Source of the DNA: Gammaproteobacteria bacterium
GTDB taxonomy: Bacteria; Pseudomonadota; Gammaproteobacteria; Xanthomonadales; Marinicellaceae
DNA length: 64,000 nucleotides
Reading direction: 5' to 3'
Assembly (NCBI GenBank): GCA_030430025.1
Contig: JAUIGR010000005.1
Location: forward strand, 1 to 64,000
Shown in pieces: positions 49,992-61,378 of this stretch; the first letter of the stretch is position 1, and each line of letters begins with the position of its first letter. The translations under genes and the position numbers were made by a program. Below the pieces are notes generated by a model that was not told where the DNA came from, searched no databases, and saw nothing but the letters and a program-made list of their open reading frames with translations.

Positions 49992-52013
49992 ATGAGCAGC
50001 TCTTCAGTGGATGTGGATCAAAGAACCCGAACGCTGCCGATGTGGCAGTTGTTGATTTTAGTTGTTCTGGTTTTTGCATTTTTTGGCCATTCTGCCTGGT
50101 TGGATATTGTTAACTCTAATCAGTCATCTCATATACAGATCAGTGATCGTATCACTATTAAGGCTCAACAGTTGGGGCAATATGCTAAGGGAGCATTGGC
50201 TGGTGATGTTGGTGCTTTTGATGCGTTAGCAACAGATAGGGGAATCGTTGATAACGCCATTAGGTCGCTTTCTGAGGGAAATGATGAGTTCCCTCCCATT
50301 CCTACTGAGCTGAATCCAAGGTTAGATTCGATGAAAGATGCATGGAAAATTATTAATGCTAATGTTCTTGTGATCTTGGGGCAGCGTGAAAAAATCCAAG
50401 AATTAACCACTATTTCTGATAAGTTTGATAGAGAAGTTCCTGCCTTAAGAGATCGTTCTGATGATGTGGTTAAGCGATTGGTTAGTGTTGGCGCTGATAG
50501 GAATCAAATCTATCTCGCAGCACAACAGGTGATACGAGCAAATCGGATGCTTAGTAGTATCGGTGAAGTTCTCAAAGGTGGACAACAAGCACTTGTTGGA
50601 AGTGCTGAGTTAGATGATGATGCTAATTTGTTTGAAAGTGTAATGAATGGTATGTTCAACGGTTCAGATGACATAGCTGCAGTGACCGATGAGCAAGCCT
50701 TAGAGGCATTGGGTGCTGCTTTCAATGCTTTTGATAGCATCCAGTCAGACATTGCTTCTGTTGTTAATGCCAAGGAATTGTTTGAAGCCCAGGTCGAGAT
50801 GGATATCGAAGTGGATATTGAGCGCTTTGTAAATAATACCGAGGCTTTACGTGATCAACTGCTTTCAGAACAGAGTCGCCCGGTAATTCCATCAGAAACA
50901 GTCGGCTATATAATAGTGGGTGTTTTGTTTTTGTGGTTGATTGGGATTTTTAGAACATTGTCAAAAAATGATCGCATTCGCGCTGTAATAGCACAGGATC
51001 AAAATGAAAGAAACCAACAAGCCATTTTACGACTGCTTGATGAGATGGCTTCATTGGCAGATGGTGATTTAACAGTGAATGCTACTGTTTCTGAGGATAT
51101 TACAGGTGCGATTGCTGATTCGGTTAATTTTGCAATTGAAGCTTTGAGAACACTGGTTAAAACTATTAACGATGCGTCTGTGGGTGTTGCTTCAGCTGCT
51201 CAGGAAGCACAAGCTACAGCGATGCATTTGGCTGAAGCATCAGAACATCAAGCGACTCAAATTACTAATGCTTCGACTGCGATTAATGAGATTGCAGTTT
51301 CTATTGATGAAGTTTCTAAAAACTCACTTGAGTCGGCTGATGTGGCACAACGTTCGGTATTAATTGCCCATAATGGAGCTGAGGTCGTGCGAGATACCAT
51401 CAAAGGGATGAATAACATCAGAAGCCAAATTCAGGATACATCAAAGCGTATTAAGCGACTGGGTGAGTCTTCGCAGGAAATTGGTAATATTGTTGAGTTG
51501 ATTAATGATATTGCTGAACAAACAAATATTTTGGCATTAAATGCTGCTATACAGGCAGCTTCTTCTGGTGAGTCAGGTAGGGGGTTTGCTGTAGTAGCTG
51601 ATGAAGTCCAGCAATTAGCCGAAAGGGCATCGAGTGCGACAAGACAAATTGAAAGTATTGTAGAAACCATTCAAACTGATACTAATGAGGCCGTTAAGTC
51701 GATGGAGCAAACGACTACTGAGGTGGTGGGTGGTGCTCGTAAAGCAGAGGATGCAGGTGAGGCTTTGATCGAAATCGAGACGGTATCGAACGATTTGGCG
51801 GAGCTTATTCAAAATATATCAGAAGCAGCAAGGCAGCAGTCGGTGGCCGCTACTAATATTTCAGGAACCATGAATGTGATTCAAGAAATCACAACACAAA
51901 CATCTGCAGGTACACAGCAGACAGCTGAGTCGATTGGTAACCTAGTGGAACTGGCAACAGAGCTGCGTAAGTCAGTTGAAGACTTTAAGTTGCCTGATGA
52001 TGAACTCTTCTGA
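49992..52013 (+). CDS. pilJ: Methyl-accepting chemotaxis protein PilJ
   Basis: Two TMs; [51 protein letters not shown]. Confidence 0.93.
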   Translation: MSSSSVDVDQRTRTLPMWQLLILVVLVFAFFGHSAWLDIVNSNQSSHIQISDRITIKAQQLGQYAKGALAGDVGAFDALATDRGIVDNAIRSLSEGNDEFPPIPTELNPRLDSMKDAWKIINANVLVILGQREKIQELTTISDKFDREVPALRDRSDDVVKRLVSVGADRNQIYLAAQQVIRANRMLSSIGEVLKGGQQALVGSAELDDDANLFESVMNGMFNGSDDIAAVTDEQALEALGAAFNAFDSIQSDIASVVNAKELFEAQVEMDIEVDIERFVNNTEALRDQLLSEQSRPVIPSETVGYIIVGVLFLWLIGIFRTLSKNDRIRAVIAQDQNERNQQAILRLLDEMASLADGDLTVNATVSEDITGAIADSVNFAIEALRTLVKTINDASVGVASAAQEAQATAMHLAEASEHQATQITNASTAINEIAVSIDEVSKNSLESADVAQRSVLIAHNGAEVVRDTIKGMNNIRSQIQDTSKRIKRLGESSQEIGNIVELINDIAEQTNILALNAAIQAASSGESGRGFAVVADEVQQLAERASSATRQIESIVETIQTDTNEAVKSMEQTTTEVVGGARKAEDAGEALIEIETVSNDLAELIQNISEAARQQSVAATNISGTMNVIQEITTQTSAGTQQTAESIGNLVELATELRKSVEDFKLPDDELF

Positions 52014-52032
52014 TGAAATGATGTGATAACCG

Positions 52033-52893
52033 ATGTATAAAATGTACGGCGATAAACTGTTTTTTGAAATTCCATCTTTGTCTGATGATCAATATAGGCG
52101 CTGGGCGGAACTACTAGAACATCGGTTGGGAGTCATCGTTCCAAAGGAACGCAAGTTATTTTTGCAATCAAAAATTTGGTCAAGGATGAGAGAGCTTGGT
52201 TATGTCGATTATGATGAGTATTGGAAATTCGTAAATTCTGGTATAGAGGGTAATCTTGAGTGGTCACAGTTGGTTGACCGTTTGACGGTACATGAGACCT
52301 CTTTTTTTAGACACCAACCTTCATTTGACCTTGTTGCTGAAGACTTGGGTGAAAAATTCGTTTCTCAGCAAAAACCGTTCAGGTATAAGGTGTGGAGTGT
52401 CAGTTGTGCAACAGGGGAAGAACCTTATTCACTGGCAATGATGTTACACACGCTTTGTCGGCAAGCTGAAGGTGATGTTAATTATGGTATAACTGCCACT
52501 GATGTAAGTAGTCCTGCAGTAGCCATAGCGAAACAGGGTGTTTATAGTAGTGATAAATTGATTAATATAGAGGCTTCGTATCATAGTCATATTAGTAAGC
52601 TTAATGATGAAATGTTTGTGATTAAAGAATATATCAAAAGGCGTTTAGCTTTTGGTGTCTTTAATCTACTTGATGTTAATAAACCATCGAATATTAAATA
52701 TGATGTTATTTATTGTCAAAACGTATTGATGTATTTTGATAGGTCGGTCAGGCAGCGGATACTGAATGGACTAGTTAACTATTTAAATACCAGAGGCTTA
52801 TTGATTTTAGGACAAACAGAAATTAATGCTTGGGCACATCAAAAAATGACGCGTGTCGATAGAAGCAGAACATTGGCATTTAGATTAAAATAA
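52033..52893 (+). CDS. pilK: CheR-type methyltransferase PilK
   Basis: VHETSFFRHQPSFDLV, WSVSCATGEEPYSLAMML, YDVIYCQNVLMYF. Confidence 0.9.
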   Translation: MYKMYGDKLFFEIPSLSDDQYRRWAELLEHRLGVIVPKERKLFLQSKIWSRMRELGYVDYDEYWKFVNSGIEGNLEWSQLVDRLTVHETSFFRHQPSFDLVAEDLGEKFVSQQKPFRYKVWSVSCATGEEPYSLAMMLHTLCRQAEGDVNYGITATDVSSPAVAIAKQGVYSSDKLINIEASYHSHISKLNDEMFVIKEYIKRRLAFGVFNLLDVNKPSNIKYDVIYCQNVLMYFDRSVRQRILNGLVNYLNTRGLLILGQTEINAWAHQKMTRVDRSRTLAFRLK

Positions 52894-52894
52894 T

Positions 52895-55800
52895 ATGAGT
52901 AGTACAGACCATATCGACTTTTCGACACTGACATGGGTTAAGTCAGAACTGGATGAAACCTTGAATCGAGCTAAAGAGGCTTTAAAAGCTTATGTGGAGG
53001 ATTCAGAGGATATCAATCAATTACAGTTTTGCGTTACATATTTACATCAGGTTCAAGGCACCTTGAAAATGGTTGAACTGTATGGTGCAGCGATGGTTGC
53101 TGAAGAAATGGAATTGGTGGCAAAAGACTTAATTGATGGGCATATTACCGACACTGATGGTGCCTATGATATCTTGTTACAAAGCATCTTGAGACTTCCT
53201 GATTACTTAGAGCGTATTGAGCTAGGACATAAGGATGTACCGATTGTTTTGTTACCACTAGTTAACGATTTACGAGCTGTACGTAGTCAAAAACTATTAT
53301 CTGAAAGTGCTTTATTTAATCCTAATTTGGCTCTCGGTGTTCCTGATCGCCTGGTGGAAGGTGACTTTTCTATGTCCGGAAGTCAACTAAGTGCTGCATT
53401 GACGAAAATTAGGACAGTTTATCAGGTGTCATTATTAAATTGGATTAAACAAAATAATGGAGACAAAGCTTTATCTAATATACAAATATTGGTTACTAAG
53501 TTGCAGACATTAACAGGTGCATTGCATCTAAAACAATTGTTTTGGGTATATTCCGCAGTTATTGAAGGATTAAGATCGGATGCTATCGAAGATTCTGTTT
53601 CAGTTAAACAAGTTGCTGGTCAAGTCGATCTGATTTTAAAAGAGCTTGCCAATAATCCAGCCTTATCTGTGTCGAAAATAAATCCAACCACTAAAAATTT
53701 ATTGTATTTTCTGGCCATGTGCAAAGGTCAGACTAGGCTTGTAAATGAGGTCAAAGATTTTTTTGAATTAGAGCAGTTCATACCCGATGAAGAGGAAATC
53801 AAGCATGCTGAGGGTAGTTTGTCAGGTAAAAATAAAGATCTGTTACAAACAGTTTCAGAAGCGATTAATGACGATGTTTTGATTGTTCAAGAGTCATTAG
53901 ACTTATATATTAGAAATAGTGCTGCTGATATTGATGAACTTGTACCTTTGCTAGATAGGTTGCAAAAAATTGCAGATACTTTGGGTATTCTTGGCTTAGG
54001 TGTCGCGAGAGAGAGCGTGTTATTGCACAGTAAGGGGTTGAAAAAGGCGATCGATGATAATGAGCGACCTGATGATGAACAGTTGCTTGATGCAGCTAAG
54101 TCACTATTGATGTTAGAGTCTCAATTAAGCGAACATATTCACAATTTAGGTAGAACAGCACCTCTGACTGATGAGGATGAGAATCAGGTTGATCACAATG
54201 TGCCCAAGACTGAGCAAGCTGAAATTTTGAAGCAATTAGCCAAAGAGTCTATAGTTAATTTGCAGCAGATCAAAGCTAATTTTGTGGCCTATATAGAATC
54301 GCCTTGGGATAAAGATCAGATTAAAAACAATCCAAAGTTGTTGCGAGATATTATCGGTGCGCTGAAAATTCTACAGTTGGATGAAGCCAGCAAGCAGTTG
54401 ACTCTATTAAATAACTTTATTGAAGATCAAATTATCATTAAGAAAGCGACACCATCAGCTGCCGAGCTTGACCAGTTGGCAACGACCATATCAACATTCG
54501 AATATTATTTGGAAAATTTAGAACAAGGACGGTCAATCCAAAACAATTTATTAGATAAAGTTATTGATCAAGTTGAAAAACTACAAGAGTATGTTACTGA
54601 CATATCTGATGTTGATAAAGTCAAAGAAGAAGTGACAGTGTCTGAAGATATTGCGAGTCAGCCGGTTGAAACACAAAAAGATGTTGCAGAAGTTGTGAAA
54701 GATTCTCACGATACATCCCCTAAAAAGAACGTAAAGACGTCATCTGAAGATGGGGAAATTGTGCAGTTTGGTGAGGATGTGGATGAAGAGTTTAAAGAAA
54801 TATTTCTCGAAGAGTATCAAGAAGAGTTAGTCAATCTCAAAGATAAACATCAAAAATGGCAAGTAGATCCAGAGAATAGTAATGAAGAGATCAGTGAGAT
54901 TAGGAGGATTTTCCATACACTGAAAGGCAGTGGTCGTATGGTTGGAGCTGAACTTGTGGGTGAGTTTGGTTGGCAAATGGAAAATATGTGTAATCGCTTC
55001 ATAGATAAAGCTATTGAACATACACAGGCATTTGAAATGGTTTTGAGTGACGGTGTTTCTATGGCTGGCAGTTTGTTTGAAGCTTTGAAATCTGAATCGA
55101 CCTTGCCTGTGAACTATGATCAGCAACTAGAGTTTGCAGAGTTGGTTGCTAATGGTGCAACTCAATTGCCTGAAGTGAAGGAAGAAACATTGGCTTTGGA
55201 TGATGATATGTCAGGCTTAGACTTTTCTTCGGATGTTGAGGAAGAAGATGCAGTTGAGGAGGAGTCTTCAGAAGCTGAAGAAACATTGGCTTTGGATGAA
55301 GATTTGTCAGGATTAGACTTTTCTTCGGAAGTTGAGGAAGAAGATTCAGCTGAGGAGGAGTCTTCAGAAGCTGAAGAAGCATTGACTTTGGATGATGACT
55401 TGTCAGATTTAGATTTTTCTTTGGATGCTGAGGAAGAAGATTCAGTTGAGGAGGAGTCTTCAGAAGCTGAAGAAACATTGGCTTTGGATGAAGATTTGTC
55501 AGGATTAGACTTTTCTTCGGAAGTTGAGGAAGAAGATTCAGCTGAGGAGGAGTCTTCAGAAGTTGGAGAAGCGTTAGCTTCTGCTGAAGATAATGAGGCT
55601 GTGCTTGATTTAACTGATGCTATGCTTGATGAAGATTTGACTGAAGTTTTGTCAGTAGATGATCAAGAAGATGTTTCAATGGAGAATTTCATTGGAGATG
55701 AAGATGATGAAGAGCAAGTAAGTTTTGACACTGATGATGAAGAAATCAGAGAAAATTCAGCAAATGGTGATTCGGATTTAAGTGTTGATCCAGTTTTCAT

Positions 55801-58681
55801 AGAGATATTACAAAATGAGGTTGGTGGGCATATAGATGCGCTACAAAAATATCTGAATGATACTGATGGTGCAATTACAGAAGATTTTATCAGAGTGGTT
55901 CATACTCTTAATGGTGCTGCCAGTATGGCTGAAGTGAATGGCATAACGCACATGACATCAAATTTGGAGAAGTTATCGACCTTAATCAATGAGCAATCTG
56001 GTTCTTTCAATGGTGAGGACATCAATCAAATTAAAAAGCTTGTAGAACATTCAAAAGCCATCATGGCTGATTTGGGAGGGGGTGATTATGAAGCTGATGA
56101 CCAGGTAGGTGACTACTTTATTGCAAGGATTCAAGAGTTGAAGGCTGCTCAATTGAAAGAAGAGGGTAAGGAGTTTGAAAAGGATACCGAATTGGCTTCC
56201 AACGACAGTGTATTTGAAAAAGTGACTGATACACATGAGGGGCAGTCAAAAGAGGTGGTAACAGAAATAAAAGATCATCAAGATGACGAAGAAGAGCCTG
56301 AAGTGTTGGAACAAGAGGAAGCAGTTGCAAATTTGGATGATGAATTGCTAGAAATTTTTTCTGAAGAAGCCAGTGAAATATTTGATCGGGGAGAACACTT
56401 ACTGGCTGAATTGGATGAAAAGCCAGATGATATTGATATTATTCAAGCTTTGCAAAGAGATTTGCATACACTTAAAGGTGGTGCAAGAATGGCTGGTTTG
56501 AACCAGATTGGTGACTTGTCTCATCAGTTAGAATCTTTGTTTGAATCAATCGCGGAAAAAGAAGGTGCAATATCATCCGGTCAGTATGACACGATTTCAA
56601 AGGTAATGGATAAACTGCACAGTATGGTTACAGCTGATGATTATGGTCAATTGACGAGTATAGAGTCTGAAACCCAATTGCTAGAGAAGATTTTGTCTGA
56701 CGAAGGTGCTGAAGTCGGTGAAGAATCGAAATTAGATAAAGAGTTTTTTGATCCATTGAATCAAAGTGTGTCACCTATTGTTGCAGACTCATCTTTGGCA
56801 GATGAAGAGATTGATGCAATGCCAACTGATGTCCAAAAGAAAAAATCTAATGTACTTTCTGGTGGACAAATCAAGGTTAATTCTGAGTTGCTTGATAAAC
56901 TAGTGAACTTCGCAGGTGAGGTCAGTATTTATCGATCACGAATGGATCAGCAGTCAGCGGAGCTGCGGTTAAATATTGATGAACTGGAGAACACAGTTGA
57001 ACGTGTGCGTCGTTTGTTACGGGAGTTAGAACATGAAACCGAAGCACAAATTATTTCAAATTACCAGCATGAAGGTGAAGAGTTAGAAGAGGACTTTGAT
57101 CCACTAGAATTAGACCAATTTTCGACTATTCAGCAGCTTTCTCGATCTCTTGCAGAGTCCGTATCCGACTTGAGTAATATTCAAAATTATCTGCAAGAGT
57201 CAGCAAGATCTTCAGAAACCCTACTACTCCAACAGTCGCGTGTAAATACCGAATTGCAAGAAGGACTGATGGAAACCCGTTTGGTAACGTTTAATTCATT
57301 GGTACCACGTTTGAGGCGTGTATTACGTACTGCATCTTCTGAAATCGACAAAAAAGCGAAGTTGACTGTGATTGGTGCTGAAGGTGAAATGGACAAGACT
57401 GTTTTGGAGGGAATTCAAGCACCATTGGAGCATATGATAAGAAATTCCATTGTGCATGGATTAGAAAGTGATAGAAAGGCTGTTGATAAACCAGAACAAG
57501 GCAATATCTCGATCAAATTGAGTCGAGAAGCAACAGAGGTGGTTATTACTGTATCTGATGATGGTGCTGGAATTAATACTGAAGTAGTTAAGACAAAGGC
57601 AATTGAGCGAGGTATTATTGATGCGGATAGTGCTTTGACCGAACAAGAAATTGCTGAATTAATTACACATTCCGGTTTATCAGCTGCCGATAAGGTAACC
57701 AAATTAGCCGGACGCGGTGTAGGCATGGATGTTGTTAGTAATGAGATTAAACGCCTGGGTGGCAGTTTGGAGATCGTTTCTAGAAAAGGAGAAGGTACTA
57801 CATTTGTTATTCGTTTGCCCTACACATTGGCCTTGACACAGGCCATCATCGTTCAAGTTGCTGATCATCGTTATGCGATACCTGCTTCAGGAGTAGAGGG
57901 TTTGATTCGTATGAGCTATGATGAGTTCAAAAGAAGGTTGGCTGAGAATGACTTGGAGTATGACTATGCCGGTGATCAATACCACATTCAAGAATTGAAT
58001 AAGCTCCTATCCGTTGACTCAGATCCTTTGGTGGAGAGTGGTCAGGTTCCGTTAGTCATGATCAAGACTGGTGATCAGGGCGTTGCTTTAAGGGTTGATC
58101 AAACATTTGGTGGCAGAGAAATTGTTGTTAAGTCAGTAGGTACTCAAGTTGCCAGTGTGCCAGGTATATTCGGTGCGACCATTTTAGGCGATGGTGCTGT
58201 CGTTTTGATATTGGATATCATACCTATGCACAGAACATATCAACAGAAATTGAAAACCTTGGTTGACCAAGGTGTTGAGGTCGTTGATGAAGTAGGTGAT
58301 GATCACAGCATTACCGTTATGGTTGTAGATGATTCGATTACTATGAGGCGTGCTGGCGAGCGTATGCTGACTCGTAATGATTTTGAAGTAACGACTGCAA
58401 AAGATGGTATAGATGCACTTAATAAGCTACAGGAACAAGTACCAGATATGATGTTACTTGATATTGAAATGCCTAGAATGGATGGTTTTGAATTGGCGTC
58501 TGAGATGAAAAAAACGGATAAGTATAAAGACATTCCAATTATTATGATTACATCAAGAACCGGGCAAAAGCATAAAGATCGTGCCAAGGCAATTGGTGTA
58601 GACCGCTATTTAGGTAAACCATATCAAGAACTGGAGTTATTAAAGAATATCAAAGAATTACTCAATTTAGAAGATGTCTAG
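52895..58681 (+). CDS. chpA: Hybrid histidine kinase ChpA/PilL with multiple HPt domains, CheA kinase core, CheW and REC domains
   Basis: 1928 aa; HTLKGSGRM, HTLNGAASM and HTLKGGARM HPt motifs, MIRNSIVHGLES, C-terminal MVVDDSITMRRAGERML REC. Confidence 0.95.
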   Translation: MSSTDHIDFSTLTWVKSELDETLNRAKEALKAYVEDSEDINQLQFCVTYLHQVQGTLKMVELYGAAMVAEEMELVAKDLIDGHITDTDGAYDILLQSILRLPDYLERIELGHKDVPIVLLPLVNDLRAVRSQKLLSESALFNPNLALGVPDRLVEGDFSMSGSQLSAALTKIRTVYQVSLLNWIKQNNGDKALSNIQILVTKLQTLTGALHLKQLFWVYSAVIEGLRSDAIEDSVSVKQVAGQVDLILKELANNPALSVSKINPTTKNLLYFLAMCKGQTRLVNEVKDFFELEQFIPDEEEIKHAEGSLSGKNKDLLQTVSEAINDDVLIVQESLDLYIRNSAADIDELVPLLDRLQKIADTLGILGLGVARESVLLHSKGLKKAIDDNERPDDEQLLDAAKSLLMLESQLSEHIHNLGRTAPLTDEDENQVDHNVPKTEQAEILKQLAKESIVNLQQIKANFVAYIESPWDKDQIKNNPKLLRDIIGALKILQLDEASKQLTLLNNFIEDQIIIKKATPSAAELDQLATTISTFEYYLENLEQGRSIQNNLLDKVIDQVEKLQEYVTDISDVDKVKEEVTVSEDIASQPVETQKDVAEVVKDSHDTSPKKNVKTSSEDGEIVQFGEDVDEEFKEIFLEEYQEELVNLKDKHQKWQVDPENSNEEISEIRRIFHTLKGSGRMVGAELVGEFGWQMENMCNRFIDKAIEHTQAFEMVLSDGVSMAGSLFEALKSESTLPVNYDQQLEFAELVANGATQLPEVKEETLALDDDMSGLDFSSDVEEEDAVEEESSEAEETLALDEDLSGLDFSSEVEEEDSAEEESSEAEEALTLDDDLSDLDFSLDAEEEDSVEEESSEAEETLALDEDLSGLDFSSEVEEEDSAEEESSEVGEALASAEDNEAVLDLTDAMLDEDLTEVLSVDDQEDVSMENFIGDEDDEEQVSFDTDDEEIRENSANGDSDLSVDPVFIEILQNEVGGHIDALQKYLNDTDGAITEDFIRVVHTLNGAASMAEVNGITHMTSNLEKLSTLINEQSGSFNGEDINQIKKLVEHSKAIMADLGGGDYEADDQVGDYFIARIQELKAAQLKEEGKEFEKDTELASNDSVFEKVTDTHEGQSKEVVTEIKDHQDDEEEPEVLEQEEAVANLDDELLEIFSEEASEIFDRGEHLLAELDEKPDDIDIIQALQRDLHTLKGGARMAGLNQIGDLSHQLESLFESIAEKEGAISSGQYDTISKVMDKLHSMVTADDYGQLTSIESETQLLEKILSDEGAEVGEESKLDKEFFDPLNQSVSPIVADSSLADEEIDAMPTDVQKKKSNVLSGGQIKVNSELLDKLVNFAGEVSIYRSRMDQQSAELRLNIDELENTVERVRRLLRELEHETEAQIISNYQHEGEELEEDFDPLELDQFSTIQQLSRSLAESVSDLSNIQNYLQESARSSETLLLQQSRVNTELQEGLMETRLVTFNSLVPRLRRVLRTASSEIDKKAKLTVIGAEGEMDKTVLEGIQAPLEHMIRNSIVHGLESDRKAVDKPEQGNISIKLSREATEVVITVSDDGAGINTEVVKTKAIERGIIDADSALTEQEIAELITHSGLSAADKVTKLAGRGVGMDVVSNEIKRLGGSLEIVSRKGEGTTFVIRLPYTLALTQAIIVQVADHRYAIPASGVEGLIRMSYDEFKRRLAENDLEYDYAGDQYHIQELNKLLSVDSDPLVESGQVPLVMIKTGDQGVALRVDQTFGGREIVVKSVGTQVASVPGIFGATILGDGAVVLILDIIPMHRTYQQKLKTLVDQGVEVVDEVGDDHSITVMVVDDSITMRRAGERMLTRNDFEVTTAKDGIDALNKLQEQVPDMMLLDIEMPRMDGFELASEMKKTDKYKDIPIIMITSRTGQKHKDRAKAIGVDRYLGKPYQELELLKNIKELLNLEDV
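55181..55564 (+). repeat. Four tandem 96-bp repeats inside chpA
   Basis: Units start at 55181, 55277, 55373 and 55469 (spacing exactly 96 bp); each encodes an acidic about 32-aa ETLALDEDLSGLDFSSEVEEEDSAEEESSEAE-type unit. Confidence 0.95.
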
Positions 58682-59624
58682 TAATGGTAAAGTATGTTTG
58701 CTACATCTTGGTATGCAGCAACCTTCAGCGCTTCATTTGAGCAAACAGTTACTCAGGGCTGGTTATGATGTTCAAAATTGTGAACTTGGTGAATTGATGG
58801 GTATCAACGTATCTGGTATACCCGTTGTGGTTAATGTGCAGGCCAGTGATGATAATGAGCATGGGTTGGAAGAAGCGCTAAGTCAGTTATCTGATCAAAA
58901 CGCAAGAATCATTATTAATGAAACCGCGGCTTCTAATAATTTGGTTGGGTGGAATAAGAACCGATGGGTTCGGCATATCTTACATAAAATAGATCAAGCC
59001 AACGGTATTTTACCTGATCCAAAGATTGAGAAAAGTGGAAATGAAAACATTGACTTGAATGCAATGGGGATTGAGCAAGTGTGGTTGTTGGCAGCATCTA
59101 TTGGAGGACCTGAGTCGCTGATCAAATTCCTTGCAAGTTTTGATGGTGACGAGCCTGTACTTTTTATTATAGTGCAACACATGGATGATGAATTTGTTGA
59201 AATGATGGTAAACCAATTAAATAAAAATAATACGATACCTGTGACTTTACCGCAATTAGGGGAACGGATTCGGCCATCCCAGGCATTGTTAATTCCGGTC
59301 AGTGAAAGTTTAGTCATTGAAGCTGATGGTCATGTGAGTAGTAAGGATGTTAATCCAAACAGGTTAACAACGCCTTGTATAGACGATATTTGTCTGGATA
59401 TGATAGATCAGTTAAAGCAGTTAAATATGGCTGTTTTTAGTGGAATGGCTACTGATGGTGTAAAAGGCGCTGCTAATATTTACGGAAATGGTGGGGTGGT
59501 GATTACACAATCTGCTGATAGTTGTGTGGTTTCTGCTATTGCTGAAGAAGTCAGACAAAAAAAATATTCCCAATTTGACGGAGAGCCAGAAGCAATGGCA
59601 CAATATATTAAACAGCAGTTATAG
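58674..59624 (+). CDS. chpB: CheB-type methylesterase ChpB (no N-terminal REC phosphoacceptor motif apparent)
   Basis: LLAASIGGPESLIKFL, VQHMDDEF, FSGMATDGVKGA. Confidence 0.85.
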   Translation: MSSNGKVCLLHLGMQQPSALHLSKQLLRAGYDVQNCELGELMGINVSGIPVVVNVQASDDNEHGLEEALSQLSDQNARIIINETAASNNLVGWNKNRWVRHILHKIDQANGILPDPKIEKSGNENIDLNAMGIEQVWLLAASIGGPESLIKFLASFDGDEPVLFIIVQHMDDEFVEMMVNQLNKNNTIPVTLPQLGERIRPSQALLIPVSESLVIEADGHVSSKDVNPNRLTTPCIDDICLDMIDQLKQLNMAVFSGMATDGVKGAANIYGNGGVVITQSADSCVVSAIAEEVRQKKYSQFDGEPEAMAQYIKQQL

Positions 59625-59633
59625 GCTAGTTCT

Positions 59634-60095
59634 ATGGAAAATGAAATCCGTGCGGTCATGATACCGATAGATACAGAAAGAAAGGTGTTGTTACCCAATG
59701 CAATGGTGGCTGAAGTGATGAGCCTCAGGAACATTGAAAAAATAGATGATGTTGAGCCTTGGGTGATGGGACAAATTTCATGGCGGGGATGGGACTTGCC
59801 ATTAATAGATTTTGCTGTGTTGACTGGAGGTGAGCCAGTTGATGAGCTTAATAAAACATACAATATTGCGGTATTGAAGTGTATTAATAGGCCTGAAGAT
59901 ATGCCTTATTTCGCTATCTTGTCTCGTGGTATTCCTAAGTTACAACTGGTTTCGCGTGGTGATATGCAGTTGCATGAAGATAGGTCTATTAACCATAATG
60001 CGATTGCTTCTTTAGTTTCCATCCATGATGAAACTGCTGATATTCCTAATATGAATTATTTAGAGTGGTCATTACTGGCGGTTATTAATCCTTGA
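59634..60095 (+). CDS. chpC: CheW-like protein ChpC
   Basis: IPIDTERKVLLPNAMVAEVMSL...WVMGQISWRGWDLPLIDF; last in pil-chp operon. Confidence 0.82.
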   Translation: MENEIRAVMIPIDTERKVLLPNAMVAEVMSLRNIEKIDDVEPWVMGQISWRGWDLPLIDFAVLTGGEPVDELNKTYNIAVLKCINRPEDMPYFAILSRGIPKLQLVSRGDMQLHEDRSINHNAIASLVSIHDETADIPNMNYLEWSLLAVINP

Positions 60096-60293
60096 GTCCT
60101 GTAGGTCAATAAAAGTAGGTGAGTATCAAATTTGCAAAATACTAAGCTGTGTCGTATACATTTATTGAAATGACTTAGAAATTTACTTAGCATGATATGT
60201 CGTCATGATTGCTGTTGAAACCTAATGAACTTTTAAGGTTATGAAATTTCTAGAGTTGTTCCTAATAAAACAACTATGACCATATAATTAGTC

Positions 60294-61229
60294 ATGGTGT
60301 TTTTTTTAAAGTCTGTTTTGATTTACTCAATAATATTTGTTTTGAGTACATTTTTTATATCAGTTTCTGATGCCGATGATCATACAGGAGGCCGACTGAA
60401 CTATCGTGTTTATTTCATTGAGCCAACAAATAATTTTCAACCTTCAGGATTAACCATTAAAAACAATCGGCTATTCACGGTATCAGATAAACATGATGCC
60501 ATATATGAACTTTTAATCGATGAACAAGTGGCATATATGAAGTTACATCATAAAATTGATGTTCAGCAGTTAGGAGTTATGTCTCTCGATTTAGAGGGAA
60601 TTACCCATAATGCTAGAGATTTTTTTCTGGTCAGCGAGGCACATCATCGCATGATTCGGGTTGAACCTAGTGGGAATAGTTATTGGATACCAAGTGATGG
60701 TAAGAGCTTTTATCGTTCCGCAAATCAGGCAGGCTTATTTCAGGTTTTTAATGCAGCTTTAGAGGGAATTACTTGGTTGGAAATAGAGGGGCAGTTTTTA
60801 TTGGCCGCAGAACGGCAGCCCAGAGGTTTGATTGAAATCGCAGTTGATGAGCAATTTCGTATGATCAGTCAAACAAACCATGTTTTAAATCAGACTATAT
60901 ATGATTTACCCAAGAACCGTCAGCCAGATTTGACAGGTCTTTTTTATTATCAGGGTAGTATTTTTGCATTGCATAGAAATGCTGAACTCATTCATCGTTG
61001 GGTAAAAGATGACTCAGGCCGGTATCAAGAACAAGATAGCTGGTCGTTTACTGATATTGTTAACCAGCCAGATTTTCGATATCAAGATAAACGTTATGGT
61101 CATGCTGAAGGGTTGGCAGTTGATGAAGATCATTTTTACTTGGTCATTGATAATAATGGCATAGCTAAGGAACAGCAAGATAATGATAACAGGCCGATGT
61201 TAATCATCATTGACCGTAAAAATTTATAA
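60294..61229 (+). CDS. Exported protein, esterase-like activity of phytase family-like
   Basis: Signal peptide; QPSGLTIKNNRLFTVSDKHDAIYEL, DLEGITHNARDFFLVSE, HAEGLAVDEDHFYLVIDNNG. Confidence 0.65.
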   Translation: MVFFLKSVLIYSIIFVLSTFFISVSDADDHTGGRLNYRVYFIEPTNNFQPSGLTIKNNRLFTVSDKHDAIYELLIDEQVAYMKLHHKIDVQQLGVMSLDLEGITHNARDFFLVSEAHHRMIRVEPSGNSYWIPSDGKSFYRSANQAGLFQVFNAALEGITWLEIEGQFLLAAERQPRGLIEIAVDEQFRMISQTNHVLNQTIYDLPKNRQPDLTGLFYYQGSIFALHRNAELIHRWVKDDSGRYQEQDSWSFTDIVNQPDFRYQDKRYGHAEGLAVDEDHFYLVIDNNGIAKEQQDNDNRPMLIIIDRKNL

Positions 61230-61378
61230 AAACAGAGTTCGTTCAATATTTCGTGTCATGGACTCCGAGTTAACAGATTTTGATTTGTCTTATGTCTTTG
61301 ATTATTTTCAATTTGCCGCTTTTCGGAAGAGTTCAAATATCAAATTGAGTGTTTGATGATAGGATTTTATCCATTTTA

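Noticed and set aside
55149-55478. Reverse-strand ORF rich in LLKTPPQLNLLPQHPKK repeats
   Set aside because: It is the antisense reading of the chpA acidic 96-bp repeats; no independent evidence of coding.
55181-55564. Possible CRISPR-like periodic repeat
   Set aside because: Period is 96 bp without spacers, in frame inside chpA. No cas genes or CRISPR arrays were seen in the window.
57415-57726. Antisense ORFs within chpA (e.g. 57415-57726, 58303-58587, 54827-55126)
   Set aside because: Mirror the coding frame of a well-supported gene; no independent signals.
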